A stretch of 39,519 nucleotides of DNA from Herbiconiux sp. (lineage in GTDB: Bacteria > Actinomycetota > Actinomycetes > Actinomycetales > Microbacteriaceae): NCBI RefSeq assembly GCF_023264895.1, contig NZ_JAHFUY010000030.1:1-39519 (forward strand). Reading direction: 5' to 3'. Every line of letters starts with the position of its first letter. Position 1 is the first letter of the stretch. This document shows, piece after piece, positions 1 to 7,941 of this stretch. The position numbers and the translations under genes are program-made. The notes beneath the pieces were generated by a model. That model saw only the letters and a program-made list of their open reading frames with translations, did not search any database and was not told the DNA's origin.

Positions 1-1
1 C

Positions 2-1699
2 ACCCCGTCGGCCACCGACCTCGCCCTCCTGGTGCGGCACGACGTGGTGCGCCGCTACGGGCTCTTCGACGAGTCGTTCGCCACCACGGCCGGGGCCGCC
101 GCCGATCTCGTGGCCCGCCTCGCCCGCCTCGGCCACTCCACCGTCGTCGCCCACCACGCCTTCGTGGCCGGTGCCGGTGCGTCGTCCGCCGATCCGGGGG
201 CTCAGGCATCCGATCGGGAGCTCCTGCTCGCACGCTACCCGTACCTGCCCGAGCTCGATCGCCGGTTCGCCGAGCTCGAGATCGACGCCCTCGACCACTT
301 CGCCGAGCTGCTCGTGGAGCGGCCAGGCGCACGCCGCAGCCTCCTGATCGACGTCGACCACCTCACGCTGCAGTACGACGGCACCGCGCGGAACGCGGTC
401 TCGTTCCTCGCCGCCCTGGCCGGCAGCGGCATCGCCGGCACCGTCGACGTCAGCGTGCAGGCCTCCGAGCGGATCGCGGAGTTCTTCGACCTCGCCCGCT
501 ACGGCTTCCCCGTCGTGCGCTCCGAGCAGACGGGGATCGTGTACGACCTCGCCCTCTCGCTCAGCCCGCTGGCGCACTCCGACGCCATCCTCACCCTCAA
601 CCGCAAGGCCGCTCAGTGGGTGCTGCTGCACCTCGACGTGATCGCGCTGCGGTCGCTCGAGCTGCGCGCGGCCTCCTGGGCCCGGCGCCGCGTCGTGCAG
701 GACTCGTTCTCCTTCGCCGACCGCATCGTCTCCATCAGCCGATCCTCGATCGCGGATGCCGGTGCCTTCTTCCCCGGCCGCGACCTCGAGGCGGAGCGCG
801 CCGTGATCGTTCCCCAGGGGGCGACCGTCGCACCGTTCCCGACCGGCGATCAGGATGTCGAGTGGAGCGATCTCGACGAATCGACGCGACGCGTCGTCAA
901 GCTGGGCGGCTATCTCCTGGTGATGGGCAACTGGTACCCGCACAAGCAGGTCGGCCCCGCCCTCGCCGCCCTGGCGCCCGGCCGGCACCCGATCGTCACC
1001 CTCGGGTTGAGCTCGCACGACACCGTCGACTCCGAGCGGGTGCACGGTCTCCCCTCTGGCCGGCTCTCCGACTCCCTGCTCAACCGGCTCATCCGCGACT
1101 GCTCGGTGATGATCTATCCGTCGGCCTACGAGGGGTTCGGGCTGCCCCTGGTCGAAGGCGTCGCCGCGGGCAAGCGCGTGGTCGCGTTCCGGAGCGACGC
1201 GGTCGTCGAGACCGTGCACGAGCTGGGGCTCGACGAGTACGTGGACTTCTTCGACGCCTTCGACGACCTTCCCGAGGTGGTGGAGCGCTCCCTCAGGGGC
1301 GATCGGCCCACCGCGTCGCTCCGTGCCGGCATCCGGAGCTCGGAGCCCTTCAACCAGGGGATCATCGACGTGGTGCTCGACCAGATCGGCAAGCCGGTCG
1401 ACCGGGAGCGGCTCCGCCGGCGGTGGAACCACTTCCTCGCCGTGACGGAGTACCTCGGCGATGCGGAGAACGCCCGCACCGAGCTCCGGGAGCGGCGCGA
1501 CGAGGTGGAGCGCCTGCAGGAGCTCAACCGGCGGCACGACGAGCTGAGCCGCGACCACGCCGACCTGTCGAGCCGCCACTCGGAGCTCGACATCCTGCTC
1601 GGGCGCATCCAGGCCCGCCGGAGCTACCGGCTCACGGAGCGGCTGGTGGCCCTGCCGCCCGTGCGCTCCGTGATCGCGCGCTTCCGCCGCCTGCGCTGA
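2..1699 (+). CDS. Glycosyltransferase, GT2 remnant plus GT4 domain (5' partial)
   Basis: The frame is open to the left edge, so the gene begins outside the window; the GTG at 32 is not a credible start. The first ~60 visible residues (YGLFDESF, then DLVARLARLGHSTVVAHHAF) look like the end of a GT2 domain. From about residue 115 (LLIDVDHLTL) a GT-B fold GT4 domain follows, with the MGNWYPHKQ segment and the nucleotide-sugar motif YEGFGLPLVEG near residues 376-386 (two Glu seven apart, the EX7E pattern). The last ~75 residues are charged and helical (repeated HDELSRDHADLSSRHSEL) and end in a basic tail, suggesting a coiled coil and membrane or complex association. It is probably a cytoplasmic bifunctional enzyme of surface-glycan assembly. 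It converges with the next gene across a 23-bp gap with no visible terminator. The sugar specificity cannot be read. Confidence 0.85.
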   Translation, partial: TPSATDLALLVRHDVVRRYGLFDESFATTAGAAADLVARLARLGHSTVVAHHAFVAGAGASSADPGAQASDRELLLARYPYLPELDRRFAELEIDALDHFAELLVERPGARRSLLIDVDHLTLQYDGTARNAVSFLAALAGSGIAGTVDVSVQASERIAEFFDLARYGFPVVRSEQTGIVYDLALSLSPLAHSDAILTLNRKAAQWVLLHLDVIALRSLELRAASWARRRVVQDSFSFADRIVSISRSSIADAGAFFPGRDLEAERAVIVPQGATVAPFPTGDQDVEWSDLDESTRRVVKLGGYLLVMGNWYPHKQVGPALAALAPGRHPIVTLGLSSHDTVDSERVHGLPSGRLSDSLLNRLIRDCSVMIYPSAYEGFGLPLVEGVAAGKRVVAFRSDAVVETVHELGLDEYVDFFDAFDDLPEVVERSLRGDRPTASLRAGIRSSEPFNQGIIDVVLDQIGKPVDRERLRRRWNHFLAVTEYLGDAENARTELRERRDEVERLQELNRRHDELSRDHADLSSRHSELDILLGRIQARRSYRLTERLVALPPVRSVIARFRRLR

Positions 1700-1722
1700 C
1701 GCTCAGCGGCGCTCGCCCTCTC

Positions 1723-2580
1723 TCAGCTGCGCTCGCGGAAGCCCAGCGGGAGGCTGGTCTCGCCGAACCGCGTGCGCTCGGCGATGCCCTCGAGCCGTGA
1801 GGCGAAGATCTTCGATCCGCGCGTCTCGAGCACGGTGCAGCACCTCGACGTGCGCAGGCGCATCGAGTTGATCGACAGGATGCGTCGCGTGACCCCGCGG
1901 TCGCGGCCTTCGACGTAGTCGAATCCCTCCCTGGCCTCGATGGCCTCGAGGTGGGCGCGCTTGTTGGTCTCGGCCAGCCGTGTGGGCAGGCCACCGTAGA
2001 AGTACGCGTCGAACGCGCGCCCGTAGGCCTCGTGGGCGTCGCCGGACTGGTGCGTGGTGATGACGGAGCGGAGCACGCGGGTGGGCTCGCCGAACCGCGG
2101 ATAGCCGGGGCTGAAGTACGAGTCGTCGACTCCGACGGCCCTCGACCAGCGCCCGAACGAGACGGTGACCGCCTCGGCCGGCGGCTCGGAATCGGGCGTG
2201 TCGCGGAGTCCCAGCACGTCGACCAGTCGGGCGCGGAGGAGGAACCGGTCGCTGACCGGGCCGGGGGTGGCCACCAGCGCGTCGCCGTTCAGCTGCAGTG
2301 CGACGTCGGCGAAGCCGTCCTCCTCGAGGCAGCCGCAGCGCCAGGACTCCGCGGGCCACTCGAACTCGGCCTCGAACACCGACCAGGGGCTGACCGTCCG
2401 CACCGACTCGTCCTGCAGCTGCGCGACGAAGTCGAGGAAGCCGGCCGGGAGCGGCTCGTCGGCCACTCCCTCGGGCGCCACGGCCACCCAGCCGGAGAGG
2501 CCGGGCTCGGAGAGCGGGCGCCAGTCGAAGATCGCGCCACCGAGGCGGAAGGAACCGCCCGTGCGCTTCGTGCGTGCCAT
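1723..2580 (-). CDS. Hypothetical protein in polysaccharide operon
   Basis: 285 residues. The ATG at 2580 overlaps the stop of the upstream methyltransferase gene (ATGA), so it is the last gene of a leftward operon. I do not recognise a family. The protein is acidic, with no signal peptide or membrane segment. The first half is rich in hydrophobic-polar alternation typical of beta structure (FRLGGAIFDWRPL, AEFEWPAESWRCGCLEEDGF). The second half contains DSYFSPGYPRFGEPTRVLRS and a basic stretch (RRILSINSMRLRTSRCC) with three Cys in total nearby. Its position after glycosyltransferase and FkbM methyltransferase genes suggests a role in glycan modification or its control, but that is inference from context only. 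Confidence 0.75.
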   Translation of the reverse strand: MARTKRTGGSFRLGGAIFDWRPLSEPGLSGWVAVAPEGVADEPLPAGFLDFVAQLQDESVRTVSPWSVFEAEFEWPAESWRCGCLEEDGFADVALQLNGDALVATPGPVSDRFLLRARLVDVLGLRDTPDSEPPAEAVTVSFGRWSRAVGVDDSYFSPGYPRFGEPTRVLRSVITTHQSGDAHEAYGRAFDAYFYGGLPTRLAETNKRAHLEAIEAREGFDYVEGRDRGVTRRILSINSMRLRTSRCCTVLETRGSKIFASRLEGIAERTRFGETSLPLGFRERS

Positions 2581-3428
2581 CAGGACCGCCCTCGGATCGT
2601 GGTCGCGTAGCGGCCTCTCGTGAGCATGAGCTCGAAATGGTCGGCCCAGCGGGAGCTGACCTCCACGCGCCGGGAGAGACGGCTGGGGCTCACCGCCGAG
2701 AACGCGTTCGCCTCGGTGAGGAAGTAGGCGTCGAACCCGGCCGCGCGGAAGCGGGCGACCGTGGCGAGGATCTCCGCCTCGCCCGCCCACATCTCGGGGG
2801 TGATCTCGCAGAAGAGCGTCAGGTCGTCCGGCAGCCCGGCCTCGAAGTCGATGCTGTCGAGCACGTCCTTCTCCATGCCCTGCACGTCGATCTTCACCAC
2901 GTCGCAGCCGTAGTGGCGGATGATCGAACCGAGGGTGCAGGTCTGCACCGTGAGCGTCGTCGACGCGCCCACCTCGACCCGGGTGTTGCCGCGGTTGGTG
3001 CCGTCGGCGACCACCTCCCAGCTGAGCTCGGGCGAGTTCGAGATGGCGCCCTCGAGCACGAGGGTGTTGCCGAATCCGCCCAGATTGAGCGAAGCCAGCT
3101 CGAGGCTCGGGCGCGAGGGCTCGACCGCGATGACGGTGCCGTTCGGGATGCGCTTGGCGACGGCGGCGGAGATGTACCCCACGAACGCCCCCACGTCGAG
3201 GAACACGCTCCGCGGGCTCAGGCTGTCGAGCGCGGCCGACAAGAGCGACGCGTCCCAGTCGCGCTTCTGCAGCATGTACGGCGTGACCACCTTGTCCTCG
3301 GCGGGCACGAGCACCTCGATGCCCTGTGCGCGCACCCAGGTCACGGGCTCCTGCGGCCCCTCGGGCACGAAGACCGGAAGGGGCGGGGCCTCGACCTCGC
3401 TCTCGGTCGTCTCGGCGGAGGTGCTCAC
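2580..3428 (-). CDS. FkbM family SAM-dependent methyltransferase
   Basis: 282 residues from a GTG at 3428 that overlaps the stop of the upstream glycosyltransferase gene (GTGA). A longer open frame to 3680 exists but lies entirely inside that gene. The core shows the class I methyltransferase SAM-binding start (VFLDVGAFVGYISAAVAKR, about residues 75-93), then an acidic motif 2 (TVIAVEPSRPSLELASLNL) and the FkbM-typical VVKIDVQGMEKDVLDSI around residue 180. FkbM enzymes O-methylate sugars or related hydroxyl groups. In this operon the likely substrate is a sugar of the surface polymer (inference). The stop overlaps the next start, so translation is coupled. The first ~30 residues (TSAETTESEVEAPPLP) are acidic and probably disordered. 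Confidence 0.85.
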   Translation of the reverse strand: MSTSAETTESEVEAPPLPVFVPEGPQEPVTWVRAQGIEVLVPAEDKVVTPYMLQKRDWDASLLSAALDSLSPRSVFLDVGAFVGYISAAVAKRIPNGTVIAVEPSRPSLELASLNLGGFGNTLVLEGAISNSPELSWEVVADGTNRGNTRVEVGASTTLTVQTCTLGSIIRHYGCDVVKIDVQGMEKDVLDSIDFEAGLPDDLTLFCEITPEMWAGEAEILATVARFRAAGFDAYFLTEANAFSAVSPSRLSRRVEVSSRWADHFELMLTRGRYATTIRGRS

Positions 3429-5590
3429 CGGAGCACCCACAGGGCGACCTTCTTCAGCGCGCGCCGGGGTGCGCTGCCCACGGGGAGCACGACGACCGAG
3501 CGGTCGAGGATGCGGCGCCGGAGCCGGGGCTGGGCCGCGATCGCGACCGGCTCGGGGGCGGCGGCCACCGCGACGGCGGCGGGCACGAACGCACGGCGGG
3601 TGAGGAAGGTGCCGAAGAACGCCTCGACCAGCGTCTGTGCGGAGGCCGACCACTGGTGGTCCTTGACCCTGGCCTCCCACTCGTCGCGCTGCTGCTGCCG
3701 CGCGGTGAGGTCGGTCATGAGCTCGAACAGGGTGCGGGCGTCCTCCTCGTCGTCACGGAGACCGAGGAAGCGCGCCCCTTCGGGCGCAATGTCGCCGAGT
3801 CCGCCACCGCGCGTGGTGATCGGGGTGGAGCCGAACTTCACCGTCTCGGCCGGGATCATGCCCCAGCCCTCGGTGATGGAGGGCGAGATCACGACGGTCG
3901 CGCCGTTGATCAGGCGCTCCTTGTCGGCCTCCGAGACGCGGCCGAGGAAGTGGAAGCAGTCGGCGCCGGTGAGCTCGACCAGATCCTGCTGCAGCCGCTC
4001 GCTGTGGCCTCCGTCGGGGGTCGGCCCGGCGAACACGAACTCGCCCGCCCAGCCCATCGACTTGACCATGAGGCCCACGCGCATGATCCACGGGATGTTC
4101 TTGTAGAGGAAGTTGGTGCCGAGCACGAGGGCGTAGGCGGTGTCGCCGAGCTCCTCGATGCCGGGGTTCTCGAGGCTCCACGGGCGGCCCTTGCTGCCGC
4201 CCTCGGGTGAGCCGTTCGGGAGCACGAAGACCTTCTCGTCGCCCGTGCCGCCCGTGTAGTAGGAGGTGAGGGTCTTGGCCACGTGCGGGGTGAGCACGCC
4301 GATCGCGTCGGCGTTCCGCCAGCTGGCCTTCGACGAGTCGTTGCGGCGCGCGAAGTCGTCGTAGTCGGCGGAGTAGTGGGGGGTGAGGACCGCGATGAGA
4401 TCCAGGGTCCAGATGACATTGCGGTGGGCGTAAGCCGAGATGGCCGGCCAAGTGGCGCCCGTGAAGTCCTGATAGGGGCGGAAGGCGACGTCGACGAAGG
4501 TGCCGCTCGCGACGATCTCGTCGAGCGTCGCGACCTCGATGGTGTCGACCTGCGCGGCACCCAGGAGGGTGCGGAGCGGCTCCACGCGATCCGGTGACGC
4601 CACCCAGATCACGCGCTGCACATCCGGGTGGAGGGCCAGCAGACGGGAGATGGTGAAGCTGCCCTCGAAGGTTCCGGTGAGGGCCTCGTGGATGAGCTCG
4701 GCGTCGACGGCCACGGTGATTCCGTGGATGACGGCGGAGGTGTGGTGCTTGACCCGCTCGAGCGGGCTGTCGGCCTCGTTGATGAAGTCGGTGATCCAGC
4801 GGTCCCAGTAGGAGAACCGGCGCGAGACGAGCTCGTCGTTGTCGATCTTCCGCTGGTTGCGGAACACCGCGCCGAACGACTCCCCTGTGGCGTGGTAGAC
4901 GTAGACGTCGTCGACGGCGATGTGGTTGAAGCCGTATGACACGCAACGGAGCGAGTAGTCGACCTCCTCGCCGTAGCCCGGGCTGAACTCCTCGTCGAGC
5001 GGCCCCACGATGTTGAGGGCGTGCCGGGCGAAGAACGTGCAGAAGCTCGTGGCCACCGGCACGAAGGGGTAGATCTTCTGCGAGGTACGGGCGACCTTGG
5101 TGGCGACCTGGGCGAACTCCTCCACGCTCGGCGGCTGGAGCTGCCACGACTCGGGGCCCTCGACCGTGAAGATCGTCGCGTTGGCGCTCAGGGCGGTGGC
5201 GGTGGCGATGTCGGTGCGCGAGCGCGCTCCCGCGATCAGCCGGGTGTCCCACTCGGGGCCCACGATGATGTCGCTGTTCAGCACGATCACGTCGGCCGGC
5301 GCGAGGCGCTCGAAGGCTGTGTTGAGGTTGCCCACCACGCCGCGGTTGACCGGCTGGCGGTAGTAGAACATCTGCCGGCCCATCCGCTCCTCCACGGCGG
5401 CCAGCTGCTCCACGGCGAGCTCGCTCGGCCCGGCATCGTCGAAGACCACGATGGGGGTCTCGGGGCTCGTGTGCTCGAGGAGGCTGACGACGCAGCTCTC
5501 CCAGGTCAGTCCGCCCGAGAAGAGGGTGAGAGCGGCGACGACGTCGCCACTCCGGACGGGTCGGCCGAAGAGGGCGTCGGTATCGGTCAA
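3425..5590 (-). CDS. Bifunctional GT2-GT4 glycosyltransferase
   Basis: 721 residues. The N-terminal GT2 domain (about 15-270) has VVFDDAGPSE, a donor/metal motif VIVLNSDIIVGPEWD (an N-S-D in place of DXD) and the GPLDEEFSPGYGEEVDYSLR acceptor region. The C-terminal GT4 domain (about 290-650) has FVLPNGS, VLGTNFLYKNIPW, FHFLGRVSEADK and the EX7E-like SITEGWGMIPAET. The tail is Ala/Val-rich then basic. The start is assigned as TTG at 5590: it is the only usual start codon between an in-frame stop upstream and the first conserved residues, and a GGAAGG lies rather far (about 18 nt) upstream. It follows the acyltransferase gene after 42 bp. Two fused transferases in one chain would add two consecutive sugars; which sugars is unknown. 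Confidence 0.85.
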   Translation of the reverse strand: MTDTDALFGRPVRSGDVVAALTLFSGGLTWESCVVSLLEHTSPETPIVVFDDAGPSELAVEQLAAVEERMGRQMFYYRQPVNRGVVGNLNTAFERLAPADVIVLNSDIIVGPEWDTRLIAGARSRTDIATATALSANATIFTVEGPESWQLQPPSVEEFAQVATKVARTSQKIYPFVPVATSFCTFFARHALNIVGPLDEEFSPGYGEEVDYSLRCVSYGFNHIAVDDVYVYHATGESFGAVFRNQRKIDNDELVSRRFSYWDRWITDFINEADSPLERVKHHTSAVIHGITVAVDAELIHEALTGTFEGSFTISRLLALHPDVQRVIWVASPDRVEPLRTLLGAAQVDTIEVATLDEIVASGTFVDVAFRPYQDFTGATWPAISAYAHRNVIWTLDLIAVLTPHYSADYDDFARRNDSSKASWRNADAIGVLTPHVAKTLTSYYTGGTGDEKVFVLPNGSPEGGSKGRPWSLENPGIEELGDTAYALVLGTNFLYKNIPWIMRVGLMVKSMGWAGEFVFAGPTPDGGHSERLQQDLVELTGADCFHFLGRVSEADKERLINGATVVISPSITEGWGMIPAETVKFGSTPITTRGGGLGDIAPEGARFLGLRDDEEDARTLFELMTDLTARQQQRDEWEARVKDHQWSASAQTLVEAFFGTFLTRRAFVPAAVAVAAAPEPVAIAAQPRLRRRILDRSVVVLPVGSAPRRALKKVALWVLR

Positions 5591-5632
5591 GACGTGGATG
5601 AGATCATCCCTTCCTCGGTACGGTCACGATAT

Positions 5633-6652
5633 TCAACCACGTCGGTCGCCCTGCCCTGACACGTGTCGATCACCGGAAGGGTCCACGCTGCGCCGGGGAA
5701 GTGGGATGAGTCCGAGGAGCGGTGCCTGGAACAGCCAGCGGAACGGGATGATGTTCCGGAGCCACGCCAGGGCGGTGCAGCCCACCAGCGCGCTGAGGAG
5801 CAGGATGCCCACGAGGGTCACCGCGTCGACCTGCTGCTCGAAGAGCTTCAGCGCCACGATCATGATCGGGAAGTGCGCCACGTAGTAGACGATCGAGGCG
5901 CGCCCGACGAAGCGCAGTGGCCTCAGCAGCGGCGAACCGCCGATCACGCGGGTCGCTGCGATCGCCGCGACGATGCCGGCGAGGCTGAGCAGAGCCAGCA
6001 CGGGCATCCGGTTCACGTCGACCTGGGTGGAGACGACCCCGAACACGATCGCCACCACGGCGAGCACGGCCACCAGCCAGTGGCGACGGAGGATCGCGTC
6101 GAGAAGCCCCGGTTGCCGCGCCACGAGGTTTCCGGCGAAGAAGAATCCGCCGTAGAAGAAGAAGTCGGTGAGCTGCCCGGTCGGCACGAGCTGCGCGACG
6201 ATCCAGAAGGCGACCGGCACCACCCACGGCGGGAGCCGTGTGAACAAGGGCGCGACCGCGTAGTAGAGGGCGATGAAGAAGATGAACCAGAGGTACCCCG
6301 TGGCGATCCACGCACGGGGATCCTCGATCGGGTAGCCGACACCGAACTGCTCGATGTGGATGGCCGACCAGATGATGTAGGGCCACACGATGAACTGCAC
6401 CTTGCCCAGGTAGTACCGCGGCAGGCCCTTGGCGAGCGATCGCGGCAGCAGGAGCCCCGAGAGCAGCATGAGCGCCGGCATCCGGAACGGCAGGAAGAAC
6501 TCCCCCACCGTGAGAAACGAGGGAGGCACCGCGAAGCCGAGGAACGAGGGGATCGAGGGCGCGTGCCACAGGATCACGAGCAGGATGGCGATTCCTCGAA
6601 GGGCATCCATCCAGGGCATGCGAGCGCTGCGATCGAGTTGTAGGGCACTCAT
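5633..6652 (-). CDS. Acyltransferase 3 family membrane protein
   Basis: 339 residues, start ATG at 6652 with GAAGG five bases upstream; an in-frame GTG-type extension to 6694 has no ribosome site. The protein opens with the AT3 signature (MDALRGIAILLVILWH: Arg and His ten apart, the presumed catalytic pair) and has about ten hydrophobic segments such as WPYIIWSAIHI, YLWFIFFIALYYAV, FFFYGGFFFAGNLV and IVYYVAHFPIMIVAL. Family members move acyl groups (often acetyl) across or at the membrane onto carbohydrates. It is the first gene of the leftward operon 6652-1723, so it probably O-acylates the polymer built by the neighbouring glycosyltransferases (inference). Confidence 0.88.
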   Translation of the reverse strand: MSALQLDRSARMPWMDALRGIAILLVILWHAPSIPSFLGFAVPPSFLTVGEFFLPFRMPALMLLSGLLLPRSLAKGLPRYYLGKVQFIVWPYIIWSAIHIEQFGVGYPIEDPRAWIATGYLWFIFFIALYYAVAPLFTRLPPWVVPVAFWIVAQLVPTGQLTDFFFYGGFFFAGNLVARQPGLLDAILRRHWLVAVLAVVAIVFGVVSTQVDVNRMPVLALLSLAGIVAAIAATRVIGGSPLLRPLRFVGRASIVYYVAHFPIMIVALKLFEQQVDAVTLVGILLLSALVGCTALAWLRNIIPFRWLFQAPLLGLIPLPRRSVDPSGDRHVSGQGDRRG

Positions 6653-6747
6653 CGCCTTCAACGGTATCCCAGTCGCTGTTACGCTGAACCGCACCGCAGT
6701 CGAATGCCGCCAGGGGGGTGCGCGTCTTCCACTGAAGGAGAGAGACC
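6653..6747. promoter_or_regulatory. Divergent intergenic region between two acyltransferase genes
   Basis: 95 bp separate two divergent acyltransferase genes. On the minus strand GAAGG precedes the ATG at 6652. On the plus strand a strong ribosome site AAGGAG (6735-6740) sits seven bases before ATC at 6748. I see no convincing -10/-35 pair; promoters for both operons must lie here or inside the opposing coding regions. Confidence 0.45.
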
Positions 6748-7941
6748 ATCGATACTCGGACGAGCACCGCAGCCGGTGCCGGCACGACCCTCAGCTCGTC
6801 GCTGGTCGGCCGCGACAACGCCCTCGGTTTCATCCGGCTGGTCCTGGCCGCGATGGTCATCCTCTCCCACTCGTTCCCGACCGCCGGCTACGGCTCCGAC
6901 CCGTTCGGCACCTGGGCCCGCGGCCAGCAGAACCTCGGCGGAGTCGCCGTGGTCGGATTCTTCGCGCTGAGCGGCTACCTGGTCACGAAATCCGGTCGCA
7001 ACAGCGATGTCGTGCAGTTCATGTGGCACCGTTTCATCCGCATCTTCCCGGCCTTCTGGGTGGTGCTCCTCGTGGGCGCCTTCGTGATCGGACCGGCGGC
7101 CTGGGTGATCAGCGGCAACCGACTCGACGACTACTTCACCCTCGCCCCCGGTGGCCCGGTGGGGTACATCACCCAGAACTGGACGCTGACGATCCACCAG
7201 CTCGGGATCTACGACATCTACGTGGGCACCACGCCCTACGGCGACTCGACGGGTTTCAGCATCCTCAACGGATCGCTGTGGACCCTCGCCTACGAGTGGA
7301 GCTGCTACCTCATCATCGCCGTCCTCGTGCTGTTCGGGGTGCTCACCCGCGCCCGAGCCGTCCTTCTGGGCATCACTGCGCTCTACTTCGCCCTGGAGGT
7401 CGTGCGGCTCTCGAGCCCCGAGACCCTGGCCCAGGTCATCCCGTTCATCTCCGACCCCGTGGCGGTCGATCTCACGTTCGCGTTCCTGGTGGGCGGATGC
7501 TTCGCGCTCTACGCCGACAAGGTCGTCTTCGACTACCGGCTGGCCCTGCTCAGCGCAGCGGTCGTCGTGGGCACGTTGCACTACGGCGGTTTCGCCGTGA
7601 TCGGCTACCCCGCCATGTGCTACCTGCTGCTGTGGCTGGCCACGCGGCTGCCGGCGAGGCTCCGCAGGATCGGGCGTGTCAATGACTACTCCTACGGCAT
7701 CTACCTCTACGGTTTCCTGCTGCAGCAGTTCTACGCGCTGATCGGTCTCGACCGGTGGGGCTACATCCCCTTCACCGTCATCGTCATGGTCTCCGCGTTC
7801 GCGTGCGCCTGGCTCAGCTGGCACCTGATCGAGAAGCAGGCGCTCAAGCTCAAGGGCTGGGGGCCGGGCCGCGGGTACCGCGGCGTGCTGAAGAGGCTCC
7901 GCACACGCCTACGGCCCGAACCGGCCGAGGCTAAGGGCTGA
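6748..7941 (+). CDS. Acyltransferase 3 family membrane protein with probable ATC start
   Basis: AT3 family integral membrane acyltransferase, 397 residues if started at ATC 6748. The first ATG in frame (6853) would remove GRDNALGFIRLVLAA, which contains the Arg of the AT3 Arg-x10-His signature (FIRLVLAAMVILSHSFP). No ATG, GTG or TTG lies between the in-frame TGA at 6733 and 6853, but ATC 6748 has AAGGAG at ideal spacing; a CTG at 6802 has none. Later motifs fit the family: WHRFIRIFPAFW, LNGSLWTLAYEWSCYL, DYSYGIYLYGFLLQQ. There are about ten membrane segments. It is a lone plus-strand gene, and its 3' end overlaps the convergent aminotransferase gene by 11 bp. Probable role: O-acylation of a surface glycan. 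Confidence 0.85.
   Translation: MDTRTSTAAGAGTTLSSSLVGRDNALGFIRLVLAAMVILSHSFPTAGYGSDPFGTWARGQQNLGGVAVVGFFALSGYLVTKSGRNSDVVQFMWHRFIRIFPAFWVVLLVGAFVIGPAAWVISGNRLDDYFTLAPGGPVGYITQNWTLTIHQLGIYDIYVGTTPYGDSTGFSILNGSLWTLAYEWSCYLIIAVLVLFGVLTRARAVLLGITALYFALEVVRLSSPETLAQVIPFISDPVAVDLTFAFLVGGCFALYADKVVFDYRLALLSAAVVVGTLHYGGFAVIGYPAMCYLLLWLATRLPARLRRIGRVNDYSYGIYLYGFLLQQFYALIGLDRWGYIPFTVIVMVSAFACAWLSWHLIEKQALKLKGWGPGRGYRGVLKRLRTRLRPEPAEAKG

Noticed and set aside
2574-4106. 510-codon plus-strand open frame, and similar long frames at 5663-6643, 8021-9178, 10448-11896, 17499-19010 and 19277-20875
   Set aside because: All are antisense to well-supported genes with recognisable domains and have compositionally biased translations.
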